This document shows positions 44,679 to 53,638 of a stretch of DNA of 64,000 bases, piece after piece. Every line of letters begins with the position of its first letter. Positions within the stretch are counted from its first letter, which is position 1. Under the pieces are notes generated by a model. That model did no database searches, was not told where the DNA came from, and saw only the letters and a program-made list of their open reading frames with translations. Origin of the DNA: Oscillospiraceae bacterium (GTDB lineage: Bacteria; Bacillota; Clostridia; Oscillospirales; Ruminococcaceae); assembly GCA_017414435.1 (NCBI GenBank), contig JAFQMN010000001.1, positions 124,001 to 188,000 on the forward strand, in the 5' to 3' direction. A program made the position numbers and the translations under genes.

Positions 44679-44999
44679 ATGAAAAAATTAGGAAAGAATC
44701 TGTTAATTTGTTTATTGGTAGTAGGATGTTTTGGAGGAGTGATCAATGCAATGGGACCGCTTTATACTATGAAAACAAAAGCCGGGAGTAGATTAGTTAA
44801 AGTAAATGATTGTGTTAAAATGATAGGAGATGCAGAGCATGGCCCTAGAGTAGGAGCAATTATGGATATTAACAGCTCGGAAGACACAGATGAAGATGCA
44901 GTTTTTACAATAGACGTTGATGATGTAACAGGTCAACATAGCGAATTAATAGATATACCGGCGGACGAGACAGAGCAATACATAATAGATGTATATTAA
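44679..44999 (+). CDS. Small secreted acidic protein
   Basis: A 106-residue protein with a signal peptide (MKKLGKNLLICLLVVGCFGG) and an acidic mature part (DINSSEDTDEDAVFTIDVDD). ATG follows TAGGAGTGATTGAA, 11 bases after the truncated toxin gene. It could be the immunity partner or a small accessory protein; I do not recognise a family. Confidence 0.55.
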   Translation: MKKLGKNLLICLLVVGCFGGVINAMGPLYTMKTKAGSRLVKVNDCVKMIGDAEHGPRVGAIMDINSSEDTDEDAVFTIDVDDVTGQHSELIDIPADETEQYIIDVY

Positions 45000-45245
45000 A
45001 CATAAATCACTCTGGGAAACCGAATAAAAAGGATATAACTTGTTCACTTATTTATAAAAAATTAAATGTGTAGGATCCCATGGTTTTAACCATGGAATCT
45101 CATATTGAATAGGGACTGCTGGCAAATCATTATTCACCGTTCCGAAACCAGTAATAAAATTAAAATAATGCACCACATATATAGTCTCTTAACACGGGAA
45201 GAACATTAAGAAATATGAATACTAGAAGATGACAAAAGAATTAGT

Positions 45246-45283
45246 AAAGAAGCAGCCTGAAAATGCTGCTTCTTTCTATATTA
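45246..45283 (+). terminator. Terminator
   Basis: AAAGAAGCAGC stem, 8-base loop, complement GCTGCTTCTTT then CTATATT. About 250 bases after the small secreted protein gene. Confidence 0.65.
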
Positions 45284-45348
45284 TATAAAACACCAGATAG
45301 CATACACAATGTAAACACAGAATGATTAGTTTTAATTTACTCCATATT

Positions 45349-45623
45349 GCTTCAATTCGTGTATGTAGCGATAAGGTGTAATCTAACCATTTAAAATTCA
45401 TACATTAACTGAAAACGCCGTTTTTTGCCTTGCTCCACAACACTGTAGTAAAAGATGATGTGTTTCATAAAGAACCTCTTAGGAATATTACTACTAATTT
45501 AGTATAACAGAGAATAGAGCCAAAAGTAATTCACTTCAAGGTAATGCCCGAACATATGAAGAGTATAGAAAATAGAAATAGGGAATATAAAATATAGGAT
45601 TCTAAAGGGTATACTTTTTGGAA
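45349..45623. repeat. Inverted repeat arm, right
   Basis: Inverted partner of 41441-41706 with moderate identity. On the minus strand it includes a short reading beginning MKHIIFYYSVVEQGKKR, matching the fragment in the left arm. Together they flank the protease operon and the truncated toxin gene. Confidence 0.7.
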
Positions 45624-45723
45624 TTCATTGTATAATTTATCTGTGGACACCTTAAATGTTTTAAATTTGACAGAAATTAACATTTAAGTATAATGCTACT
45701 TGCCTACATAGTAAATATTCATG

Positions 45724-45752
45724 TTGATATTACAATATAAACATGGTATAAT
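45724..45752 (+). promoter_or_regulatory. Promoter of the decayed antitoxin gene
   Basis: TTGATA (45724-45729), 17-bp spacer, TATAAT (45747-45752), then AAGGAGAGG before the ATG at 45780. Could now drive the downstream secreted protein gene. Confidence 0.6.
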
Positions 45753-45779
45753 ATTGTAAAATAAGGAGAGGAAAATATT

Positions 45780-45922
45780 ATGGCTAAAACAAGTGCTATT
45801 AATGTTAATGTACCTGCAAATGTAAAAGAAGAAGCTAAAGTTTGTTTAATAACTTAGGATTGAAAATGAGTGGAGCAATAAATATCTTTTTTAAAAAAGA
45901 CTGTAGAGATAAGAACGCATGA
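45780..45922 (+). pseudogene. Frameshifted RelB/DinJ-family antitoxin remnant
   Basis: Begins MAKTSAINVNVPANVKEEAK like DinJ/RelB ribbon-helix-helix antitoxins, then stops after VCLIT. In another frame the next part continues NNLGLKMSGAINIFFKK, the following conserved block. One or two indels have broken it. No relE/yafQ toxin gene is visible downstream; the frame runs into a protease fragment. Confidence 0.7.
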
Positions 45923-45961
45923 TGGCTTATTCAAATAAATATCTTATTTAAGAAATTTTTA

Positions 45962-46126
45962 AATGCAACTCATAATGTTAAAAATATTTCAATATATAAC
46001 CCTTGGGGCTGTGAAATAAATCTTAAAGCTAATCGTCCAGGGAATCCATTAGTTAATATTAAAAATCAATTTGACATAGATAATAACATATGGCAGTTAC
46101 AAGGATATTTTACGTTTAACTATTAA
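45962..46126 (+). pseudogene. C-terminal fragment of the papain-like protease gene
   Basis: Codes for about 54 residues that align with the C-terminus of the protein at 42758-43684: SIYNPWGCEINL against NVFNPWGNLINM, then PLVNI against PLFNI, and a common end FTFNY/VTFNY. The catalytic Cys and His part is missing. It stands 36 bases upstream of the paralogue of the partner gene, as in the intact operon, so it is the scar of a duplicated operon. Confidence 0.75.
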
Positions 46127-46162
46127 TAAATATAAAATTATATGAAGAAAGGAAGTATAAAT

Positions 46163-46936
46163 ATGAAAACGAAAAAATTTGTGAGTATGTTATTAGTATT
46201 AACTACATTAATTCATCTAAATGCCAGATTTTATACATACGCACTTACTGCGAACTCGTTGAAGAGTGCGTACATTAATAAAAATAGCTGGCTTATTAAA
46301 GAATTGGAAGAAAAAATGGAAGCGGAAGAAGAAGCCTCTGAAGATGGAGATTGGAAGGAAAAGGTAGTGGCGATATACAAATGTGTAGATGGGGAATTCC
46401 CAGCAAGTGGAGACATGGTAGATATATTAAAGAAAGATGATATGGTTGCACTAAGCATACCGATGGGTGAAGATAGCCTTTTAGGGAAAGGCACTGAATT
46501 AGGAGCCGCAGTAAAGTTTAGTAAACCTGTTAGCGATGTGGAAAAAGTCCTTAATAGTGATAAGCTTGAAGAGGGTCTACAATGTGAAATAGAGTTATAT
46601 AATTTAGTAAACAGCACAGACAAATATATGGATGAAATAAAAAAAATAGAAGAAGTAGTTGCTAAAGATAAAAGTACAACTGAAGATGAACGTGATCCAA
46701 CTTTGAAAGATTTTGATTTTGAAAACGATGTAAGAATATATGCTGTCACTATAAAACGTTACACTTATGGATTTATACTAGTAGATAAAGATGATAAAAA
46801 ACTATTTTGGTGCCGCAAAACAGTGAGAGAATTTGAGAAAAACAAGCTTTACAAATTAAAAGATGTTTTGGATGCACATGCAACGTTCGCTCGAAATCTT
46901 GCAGAAATGCTGAGTGGACATAGAGGTTGGTTTTAG
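46163..46936 (+). CDS. Secreted protein, paralogue of 41996-42733
   Basis: A 257-residue protein with a signal peptide (KTKKFVSMLLVLTTLIHL) and a Glu/Lys/Asp-rich mature chain. It shares NSWLIKELEEKMEA, YKCVD, a central IELYN and the C-terminal YTYGFILVDKDDKKLFWC with the other copy. ATG at 46163 follows AAAGGAAGTATAAAT. The intact paralogue despite decay of its protease neighbour suggests it is useful alone (for example immunity or inhibition) or is a recent relic. Confidence 0.7.
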   Translation: MKTKKFVSMLLVLTTLIHLNARFYTYALTANSLKSAYINKNSWLIKELEEKMEAEEEASEDGDWKEKVVAIYKCVDGEFPASGDMVDILKKDDMVALSIPMGEDSLLGKGTELGAAVKFSKPVSDVEKVLNSDKLEEGLQCEIELYNLVNSTDKYMDEIKKIEEVVAKDKSTTEDERDPTLKDFDFENDVRIYAVTIKRYTYGFILVDKDDKKLFWCRKTVREFEKNKLYKLKDVLDAHATFARNLAEMLSGHRGWF

Positions 46937-47120
46937 TTAAAAAGTTAAATTTTCTAATTCAAAAGAACCTGTATTAAATCCACCATTGTATGCGAAATTA
47001 ATTGGGTTTTATGGGGTAATTTCAGACGTTAGTATAAGATATAGGCAGTATATAAGATTTTGGACGCAGAGAAGATTGTGAAAGTATTAAGCGGGAGGCT
47101 TCATTATGAGCAGTAAAATA

Positions 47121-47158
47121 AAAAAGAGAACACATCTAAACAATGTGTTCTCTTTTTT
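47121..47158 (+). terminator. Terminator
   Basis: AAAAAGAGAACACAT stem, short loop, ATGTGTTCTC then TTTTTT; strong hairpin about 190 bases after the 257-residue protein gene. Confidence 0.8.
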
Positions 47159-47231
47159 ATTATATTTGAAGAAGATCCATATTTTTATATTAAAGCAATT
47201 TAGACTTTACAATACAGAAAATCAAAACTAT

Positions 47232-47318
47232 ATGCACTATAGTGCAAAAACAAGCATTCGCGGTTATTGTAGAGATAGTTGCAATTCTCGTTGTACAAAC
47301 GCGGCATCTATGATGTGA
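47232..47318 (+). CDS. Possible orphan CXXX-type mini peptide
   Basis: A 28-residue reading MHYSAKTSIRGYCRDSCNSR... with C13, C17 and C21, spaced CX3C as in the CXXX-repeat peptides. It has no recognisable ribosome binding site and stands behind a terminator, without a maturase nearby. It may be a relic or an orphan substrate of the maturases at 2186 or 58116. Evidence is weak. Confidence 0.3.
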   Translation: MHYSAKTSIRGYCRDSCNSRCTNAASMM

Positions 47319-47401
47319 GGCTTCTAACAGAAAAGTTTATAAAAAAAAGGCTCTCTTTTAAGGGCTCTTTTTTGCGTTTATTTTATTAACATAAAGCAAA
47401 T

Positions 47402-47430
47402 TTGCATTTTAAGCTGTGGTATGGTAAACT
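47402..47430 (+). promoter_or_regulatory. addB promoter
   Basis: TTGCAT (47402-47407), 17-bp spacer, TAAACT (47425-47430), 27 bases before the addB start. Confidence 0.5.
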
Positions 47431-47456
47431 AAAGCCTAAGGAGATGAGGCGGCCTT

Positions 47457-50400
47457 ATGTTAACTTTTATTGAAGGCAGAGCAGGTTTTGGTAAAACAAC
47501 AAAATTATGGCAGCAACTTCAAAAAGATATAACAGCACGTAAGGCAAAGCGTTATCTTATATTAGTTCCAGAGCAATTTTCTTTTAGTGCAGAAAAAGAG
47601 CTAGCTCAATTTTTAGCGGGTAGGCTTGCAATAAATGTTGAAGTAACCAGTTTTAAAAAGCTAGCAAGAGAGATATTACAAAGATTTGAACGTGAATCAG
47701 CTGAGCTCCCAAATGATATTACAGAAAAAGCACTGGTTTTATTAGCAATTCATAATGTGCAGAACACATTAAAATTCTATAAAGGGCTAGATTATAACTC
47801 TGGCATAGAAAATATTATAGCAAAATTTATAAAAAACATAAAAACAACCGCACTAACCAAAGCAGATTTTAAAGAGGAAATAAAGAATCAAACCGGAACT
47901 CTTAAAGCAAAACTCAGTGATCTTTATGCAATGTATAATGAATATGATACTTTAGCAACTAAAGAGTTGCAAGTTTATAACTCTCTAACTAGAGCAAACA
48001 AATTACTTGAAAAACATTTGACGTTTTTTGAAGAGACTAATTTTTATATAGATGCATTTTATTCTTTCTCTTTAGCGGAACTTAACTTTTTAAAAACTTT
48101 GTTAGCGAGCTGCAATTTGTTTTTAACTATTCAGGCTGATGATTCAGAAGCCGAACCGGATGTATTTTACACAGCAAAATATACACAAGATATTTTAACA
48201 GAGTGTGCAAAAAAGCAAGGAGTATTGTTGAGGCACGTAAAACTTTTGGCACCACAAAGATTCAAATCTCCGGAGCTTACACACATTGAGCAGAATTTGC
48301 TTAAATTTAAGCCGAACAAATTCAAAGATAAAATTGATAATTTTAAAATCGTGCAAGCGCAAGATTACTACGAAGAGATTAAATATGTGGCAGCAGAAAT
48401 ATTAAAATTAATAAAAGAAGAAAATTATAGATTTAAAGATATCTTAATTATTGCCAGAGACACATCAGCTTATAGCAACGTTATTAAAGCGCAGTTTGGC
48501 AAATGCGGTATAGAGTATTTTGAAGATTCTAAGCAACCAACTAAAAACACAGCGCTTATAAAACTGGTTTTGAATTTAATTTTGGTTTTGCAAACTAACT
48601 TTGACACAAACGCAGTGCTTAATTTAGCCAAAAACCCGTTGCTGGGTTTTAATCTCGAAGAGTTGGGGCAGTTAGAAAGATACTGCAAAACATGTGAAGT
48701 AAACAGTGACGATTGGAGTTTAGAATTCACTCAAAAGCTGTTGCTAGAGAGTTTTAGCGGACAACCAGATGATCAGCTAGCTAAACTAAACGAAATAAGG
48801 TCAAAATTAATTGCGCCGATTTTAAAATTTAAAGAAACCGAAATAAACCTAAAAGATAGCAAACAGTTAGCGGCTATGATCTTTGAATATGTTTTAGAAT
48901 CCGGAGCAAAACAAAGGTTAGAAGAATTGTCCACAGCTTCGGCGCAAAAAACTGCGGAGGGCACGGCAGCGTGGGAACAGTTTGTGTTTTTATTAGATAA
49001 ATTTGTAGATTTTTGCGAAAGATTTAGCGTTAGTTCTTATAAATTAAACCTTGCACTGCTTAATGTGTTTTTTGAGGATGCCTGCTTTGAATTTGCGCAA
49101 CAAGGGTTAGATCAAGTGCTTGTTAGTTCGGCAGAAAAGGCCAGACCGTTTAACCCAAAAGCCGTGTTTATAATAGGTGCCAACTCTTGTAACTTCCCTA
49201 AATTTGAAGGGCAAAATGATATCTTTAGCTGGGCGGAAAAAAATAAGTTTAAGAGTTTAGCATTTAACCGTTTGTTTGATGTTTGTTCAGGTAAGAACAA
49301 TGATTTTGCAGACCAAAAAATAAATATGGCAAATGACGAGAAGCTGATTTTTTATAATAGCATAACAGCTGCCAGCGATATGGTTTTTGTTTCGTTTGTT
49401 AAGAATAGCATTACCGGAGCGAAGCTTAATCCCTCTGTTTTTGTTGAAAAATTGCAGAGCATGTTTGAAGGTTTAGAATATCAGGAAGCGAAAGATATTA
49501 TTAAAGATGAAGAACTTATCTGCAACAAACAAACCGCAATAGAAGCGCTGGGCGAATGTTATGGCACTAACACAGGATTAGAGGCAGCACTGCTTGAACT
49601 TTTGGCAGCAGATGAAAATTTTGCGCAGATTAAATCTCGCTTAACATTTAAACATGTACCTAATGCTCAGCGGTTTAAAATAACAGAGAATCAACTTTTA
49701 AAAGAGCTGCAATCAAAAAAATGGAAGATTTCACCTACTGGTTTAGAGAACTTTACAATATGCCGCTTTAAATATTTTTGCCGAGATGTTTTAAATTTAA
49801 ATGCAGAAAAAGAGCTTAAAATCCAAAAGAAAGATATTGGTTCAATTTTGCATTTTGTACTTTATTTTGTGTTTAAAAAGTATTATAAGAACAATATTAA
49901 TTTAACAGGAAAACTTGATTTTTTAAATTTATTAAATGCAAAAAAACAGCTTATTTTAGATTCAGAGCAAACAGAAGAGCTTAAAAAGTTAGTAAAGCTA
50001 GCAATAAATAACTATTTTAAAAACACAGTCGGGCGAGCATTTAATAAAACCGCACACGAAGAATATATTTGCGCTCAAATTGAAAATATAGCGCTCATTG
50101 TTTTATATAATGTAATAGAAGAACTAAAACATAGCAATTTTTTGCCTTGTGTGTTTGAAGTAAAATTAAACGAAGACTATAAATACAAAGATTTTGATAT
50201 AACTTTAGAAGGCAAAATAGACCGAGTGGATTTATTACAAACAAATAAAGAACTTTGGGTCCGAGTTATAGATTATAAATCCGGCAAAAAAAGGTTCGGC
50301 TTAGTTGATATTTATAATGGTTTATATTACCAGGTCTTGTTTTATATGAAGTTACTTTTAAATTTAAAAACGCAGGTTAACATGTTGCCGGCAGGGGCAC

Positions 50401-50837
50401 TTTATATACCAATTAAAAGTGAACTGCTTGCACAGGAAGTAGGTGAATTTGCCGAAGCAGAGCAAATTTTTAAAGCACCTAAAATGTATGGTGTAGTTAT
50501 AGATAACCAAGAAGTTTTAAAACATATGGAAGAAAACTTAAGTGGTAAAATAATTCCGGCGGCAGTAAATAAAGATGGTGAATTTAAGAGCTCGTCTTGT
50601 GTGTTTACAATAAAGCAGTTTAATTTAGTGTTTAATTATATAGAAAAGCTTATAAAAAAACATTTTGATTTTATAGAAGATGGTGATTTTAGACCGATCC
50701 CTTTAAAGTTTAACGATTACGATGTTTGCAAAACCTGTGAATATCGCAGTATATGTGGTTTTGAAGAAGATGATGAAAAAAGAGCAAAAAAATATATTCC
50801 AGAAGAAGAATTTTGGAGTGCTTTAATGGTGGAGTGA
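47457..50837 (+). CDS. addB: ATP-dependent helicase/nuclease AddB
   Basis: An 1126-residue AddB/RexB subunit of the AddAB recombination nuclease that processes double-strand breaks. Walker A lies at the start (FIEGRAGFGKTTKLWQQL), VLVSSAEKARPFNPK and IIGANSCNFP are family blocks, and the C-terminal RecB-type nuclease has GSILHFVL, LEGKIDRVDLL and VIDYKSGKK, framed by iron-sulfur Cys (FTICRFKYFCRD early and CKTCEYRSICGF near the end). ATG follows AAGGAGATGAGGCGGCCTT. An addA gene should be next, but the following gene is a P-type ATPase. Confidence 0.92.
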   Translation: MLTFIEGRAGFGKTTKLWQQLQKDITARKAKRYLILVPEQFSFSAEKELAQFLAGRLAINVEVTSFKKLAREILQRFERESAELPNDITEKALVLLAIHNVQNTLKFYKGLDYNSGIENIIAKFIKNIKTTALTKADFKEEIKNQTGTLKAKLSDLYAMYNEYDTLATKELQVYNSLTRANKLLEKHLTFFEETNFYIDAFYSFSLAELNFLKTLLASCNLFLTIQADDSEAEPDVFYTAKYTQDILTECAKKQGVLLRHVKLLAPQRFKSPELTHIEQNLLKFKPNKFKDKIDNFKIVQAQDYYEEIKYVAAEILKLIKEENYRFKDILIIARDTSAYSNVIKAQFGKCGIEYFEDSKQPTKNTALIKLVLNLILVLQTNFDTNAVLNLAKNPLLGFNLEELGQLERYCKTCEVNSDDWSLEFTQKLLLESFSGQPDDQLAKLNEIRSKLIAPILKFKETEINLKDSKQLAAMIFEYVLESGAKQRLEELSTASAQKTAEGTAAWEQFVFLLDKFVDFCERFSVSSYKLNLALLNVFFEDACFEFAQQGLDQVLVSSAEKARPFNPKAVFIIGANSCNFPKFEGQNDIFSWAEKNKFKSLAFNRLFDVCSGKNNDFADQKINMANDEKLIFYNSITAASDMVFVSFVKNSITGAKLNPSVFVEKLQSMFEGLEYQEAKDIIKDEELICNKQTAIEALGECYGTNTGLEAALLELLAADENFAQIKSRLTFKHVPNAQRFKITENQLLKELQSKKWKISPTGLENFTICRFKYFCRDVLNLNAEKELKIQKKDIGSILHFVLYFVFKKYYKNNINLTGKLDFLNLLNAKKQLILDSEQTEELKKLVKLAINNYFKNTVGRAFNKTAHEEYICAQIENIALIVLYNVIEELKHSNFLPCVFEVKLNEDYKYKDFDITLEGKIDRVDLLQTNKELWVRVIDYKSGKKRFGLVDIYNGLYYQVLFYMKLLLNLKTQVNMLPAGALYIPIKSELLAQEVGEFAEAEQIFKAPKMYGVVIDNQEVLKHMEENLSGKIIPAAVNKDGEFKSSSCVFTIKQFNLVFNYIEKLIKKHFDFIEDGDFRPIPLKFNDYDVCKTCEYRSICGFEEDDEKRAKKYIPEEEFWSALMVE

Positions 50838-50851
50838 AGGAAAGAAATTTT

Positions 50852-53278
50852 ATGAACGAAAGCGATGAATTGCTAAAAGAATCTACAATTATAAATGATT
50901 TAAAAATGGCAGAACAAACTAATATGCCAAACGCTATTTTAAATTCAGAACAGGGCCTTTTAGATTTTGAAGTGGAGCAGCGTAAAAAAGCAGGTTTAGT
51001 TAACAAAACAAAAGATTTTACAGAAAGAAAGATCCGGCATATTATAATGAAGAATGTATTTTCTTTGTTTAATATTCTGCATATTGCAATTGCTGCTAGC
51101 CTGCTTTATGTTGGGTCTTATAAAAATACCCTCTTTTTGGGTGTGGTTTTTTGTAATATGATAATTGGAATAGTGCAAGAGATAAGAGCCAAAAAGATAT
51201 TAGATAAACTTTTAATTGTAAACCAACAGAACGAAGTGGTAATAAGAAATGGTAGGTTCACCTCTGTTACATCCAAAGAGTTGGTGAAGGATGATATCAT
51301 AATCTTACGGGCAGGTTGCAATGTTTCTGCAGATTGTGTTATAAAATACGGCAAGGTAGAAGTTAACGAGGCTATGATAACAGGCGAATCTGACTGCGTT
51401 ACCAAAGGCGAAGGGGAACAATTGCTTTCGGGCAGTTTTATCACATCAGACACCTGCTATGCCAAGGTGCAAAATGTGGGTGAAGAAAGCTATATTAACA
51501 AACTCACAAAAAAGGCGCGGCAATATAAAAAATACAATTCAGAGATGATAGATGCTATAAGACTAGTTATAAAATGGATCAGTTTTATTATAATACCATT
51601 ATGCGGCCTGCTATTCTGGCGTCAGTTTTCTATCAATTCAGAGCTTAAGCTAGCGGTAGAACGAACATCTGCGGCAATGCTTTCTATGATTCCAGAGGGT
51701 CTGGTGTTGCTTACAAGTGTAGCTTTAACAGTGGGAGCTTTAAAACTTGCCCGCGAGAAAGTGTTAGTTCAAGAGCTTTATGGGTTAGAGAATCTTGCTA
51801 AAATTGGCGTGGTGTGTATGGATAAAACCGGCACAATTACGCAAAACAAATTAAAAATAGAAGAAATAAAACCATGCAGTGCTCAATTTGTGCAAAAAGA
51901 TATAAATGCTATTTTAGCAAGTATGGTATGTGAATTAAACGATGTTTCGAACAGAACGTTTAATGTGCTAAAAGATTATACAAAAAAGAATGATGTAGAG
52001 CCACTTAAAGAGCCAGCAACAAATGTAGTAAAATTTTCATCGGCAAGAAAATGGAGCGGAGTTGAATTTAAACGCAAAGAAAGCTTTGTGCTAGGGGCGC
52101 CAGAAGTTATTTTAAAAAATAGATATAGTGAGTTTAAAACACAGATTGAAAAAGCCATTGCAGATGGGAATAGAGTGGTTTTGTTAGCGTATACTCAGCA
52201 GAAGTTAGAAGAGATAGATTTTGAAAAGGCAGTTACACCTGTTGCTTTGCTGGTTTTGAGCGATTTAATTAGAGAAAGAGCTCGCAATGTAATTTCTCTT
52301 TTGCAGGAGCGGGATGCGCAGATAAAGATAATTTCTGGTGATAATCCGTTAGCGGTTTCTAAAATTGCAAAAAAAGTTGGAGTTTTAGACTATGAAAATT
52401 ATATAGATGCATCTACATTAAAAAGCAAAGAGGAGTTAAGAGAAGCCGCTTTTAAATATACAATTTTTGGCCGGGTTTCTCCTGACCAAAAACAAGAACT
52501 GGTTAATATTCTAAAAGAAAAAACCACAGTTGCAATGATTGGCGATGGAATTAATGATGTTTTAGCGCTTAAACATGCAGACTGCAGCATTGCCTTGGGT
52601 AGTGGAAGCGCTGCGGCAAGGCAGGTGGCGCAAATTGTTTTAATGAATAACGATTTTAGCATGATTTCGAATATTATTTTTGAAGGGCAGCGGATAATAA
52701 ATAATATTCAGCGTTCTGGTTCTATGTTTTTGGGCAAAACGTTTTTTGCGATCTTACTCGCTGTTATTTTGCTGTTTTGGGCACAAAATTACCCATTAGA
52801 GCCAATTCAACTAACACTAATCAACACCTTTACAGTAGGTTTGCCGTCGTTTGTTTTAAGCTTCGAAAAAAGCAGAGGGTTAGCAGAAGGTGGGTTTTTA
52901 AAGAATATTATAGTTAGATCTTTACCGAGTGCAATGGTTATGGTGCTAGATATTATTATAGTAAATATAATTGGCAATGTTATAGATTTAACAAACAAAG
53001 AGATATCTACACTGAGCGCGTTTTGCGTAGCTTTGGTGAATTTGCTATTGCTGTATTATATTTCGCTACCGTTAGATAAATTAAGAAAAAGACTATGGCT
53101 TGCTATGATTGTGGCATTTTTAGTGTGTGCAATAGGTTTTAGAGCAACTTTTGAATTTGAGTATAGTTTTAAGATCTTTGTTATTTTAATACCACTTTGT
53201 ATAGCAACTTACAAATTGTTTAATTTTATGCATAAAATTACAGATAAAATCTCAAAAAGGAAAATGGGAAAGAATTAA
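50852..53278 (+). CDS. Cation-translocating P-type ATPase (CtpE-like)
   Basis: An 808-residue P-type ATPase: actuator TGESD, membrane motif with PEGL (MIPEGLVLLTSVALTVG), phosphorylation site DKTGTIT, GDNPLAVSKIAKKVG and hinge MIGDGINDVLALKHADCSIA. The PEGL form is typical of the CtpE/Exp7-type group, for which calcium export or uptake has been proposed; no heavy-metal-binding domain is present. ATG at 50852 follows GGAGTGAAGGAAAG; the longer in-frame version would overlap addB. It follows addB by 14 bases. Confidence 0.88.
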   Translation: MNESDELLKESTIINDLKMAEQTNMPNAILNSEQGLLDFEVEQRKKAGLVNKTKDFTERKIRHIIMKNVFSLFNILHIAIAASLLYVGSYKNTLFLGVVFCNMIIGIVQEIRAKKILDKLLIVNQQNEVVIRNGRFTSVTSKELVKDDIIILRAGCNVSADCVIKYGKVEVNEAMITGESDCVTKGEGEQLLSGSFITSDTCYAKVQNVGEESYINKLTKKARQYKKYNSEMIDAIRLVIKWISFIIIPLCGLLFWRQFSINSELKLAVERTSAAMLSMIPEGLVLLTSVALTVGALKLAREKVLVQELYGLENLAKIGVVCMDKTGTITQNKLKIEEIKPCSAQFVQKDINAILASMVCELNDVSNRTFNVLKDYTKKNDVEPLKEPATNVVKFSSARKWSGVEFKRKESFVLGAPEVILKNRYSEFKTQIEKAIADGNRVVLLAYTQQKLEEIDFEKAVTPVALLVLSDLIRERARNVISLLQERDAQIKIISGDNPLAVSKIAKKVGVLDYENYIDASTLKSKEELREAAFKYTIFGRVSPDQKQELVNILKEKTTVAMIGDGINDVLALKHADCSIALGSGSAAARQVAQIVLMNNDFSMISNIIFEGQRIINNIQRSGSMFLGKTFFAILLAVILLFWAQNYPLEPIQLTLINTFTVGLPSFVLSFEKSRGLAEGGFLKNIIVRSLPSAMVMVLDIIIVNIIGNVIDLTNKEISTLSAFCVALVNLLLLYYISLPLDKLRKRLWLAMIVAFLVCAIGFRATFEFEYSFKIFVILIPLCIATYKLFNFMHKITDKISKRKMGKN

Positions 53279-53638
53279 CAGAAAAATGAATTATTATTCC
53301 TAAAAAGATTTTATATTTTTGTATTGTAGAATTTATATTTTTTAATGAACTTTTAGTGAACTTTAAAAGTTCGATTAAAACCACAAAAAAGAACCATAGA
53401 TCAGATATTAGCACAAAAATATGTGCAAAATGCCATAGTGCACAAATCACAAAAGTAAAGAGAGCAAATGCAATATAATTACTAATGGGCTGGCAATGTG
53501 CGAAATTTTTTTAATTGAGTTAGAAAAAAATCACGAATAAGCCTCTTGACTTTTTGCGAAAAAAAGTAGAAAATATATCTAGAGTATTAAATTTAAATAA
53601 ATTATTATGTTTTTTAAAACTAAGGGGGAACTTTCAAG
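53279..53638 (+). promoter_or_regulatory. Upstream region of nrdD
   Basis: About 360 bases without a gene. TTGACT (53546-53551) with a 17-bp spacer and GAAAAT (53569-53574) is a moderate promoter for nrdD. A short inverted repeat GAACTTTT...AAAAGTTC lies at about 53347-53372. No NrdR-type box pair was recognised. Confidence 0.35.
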
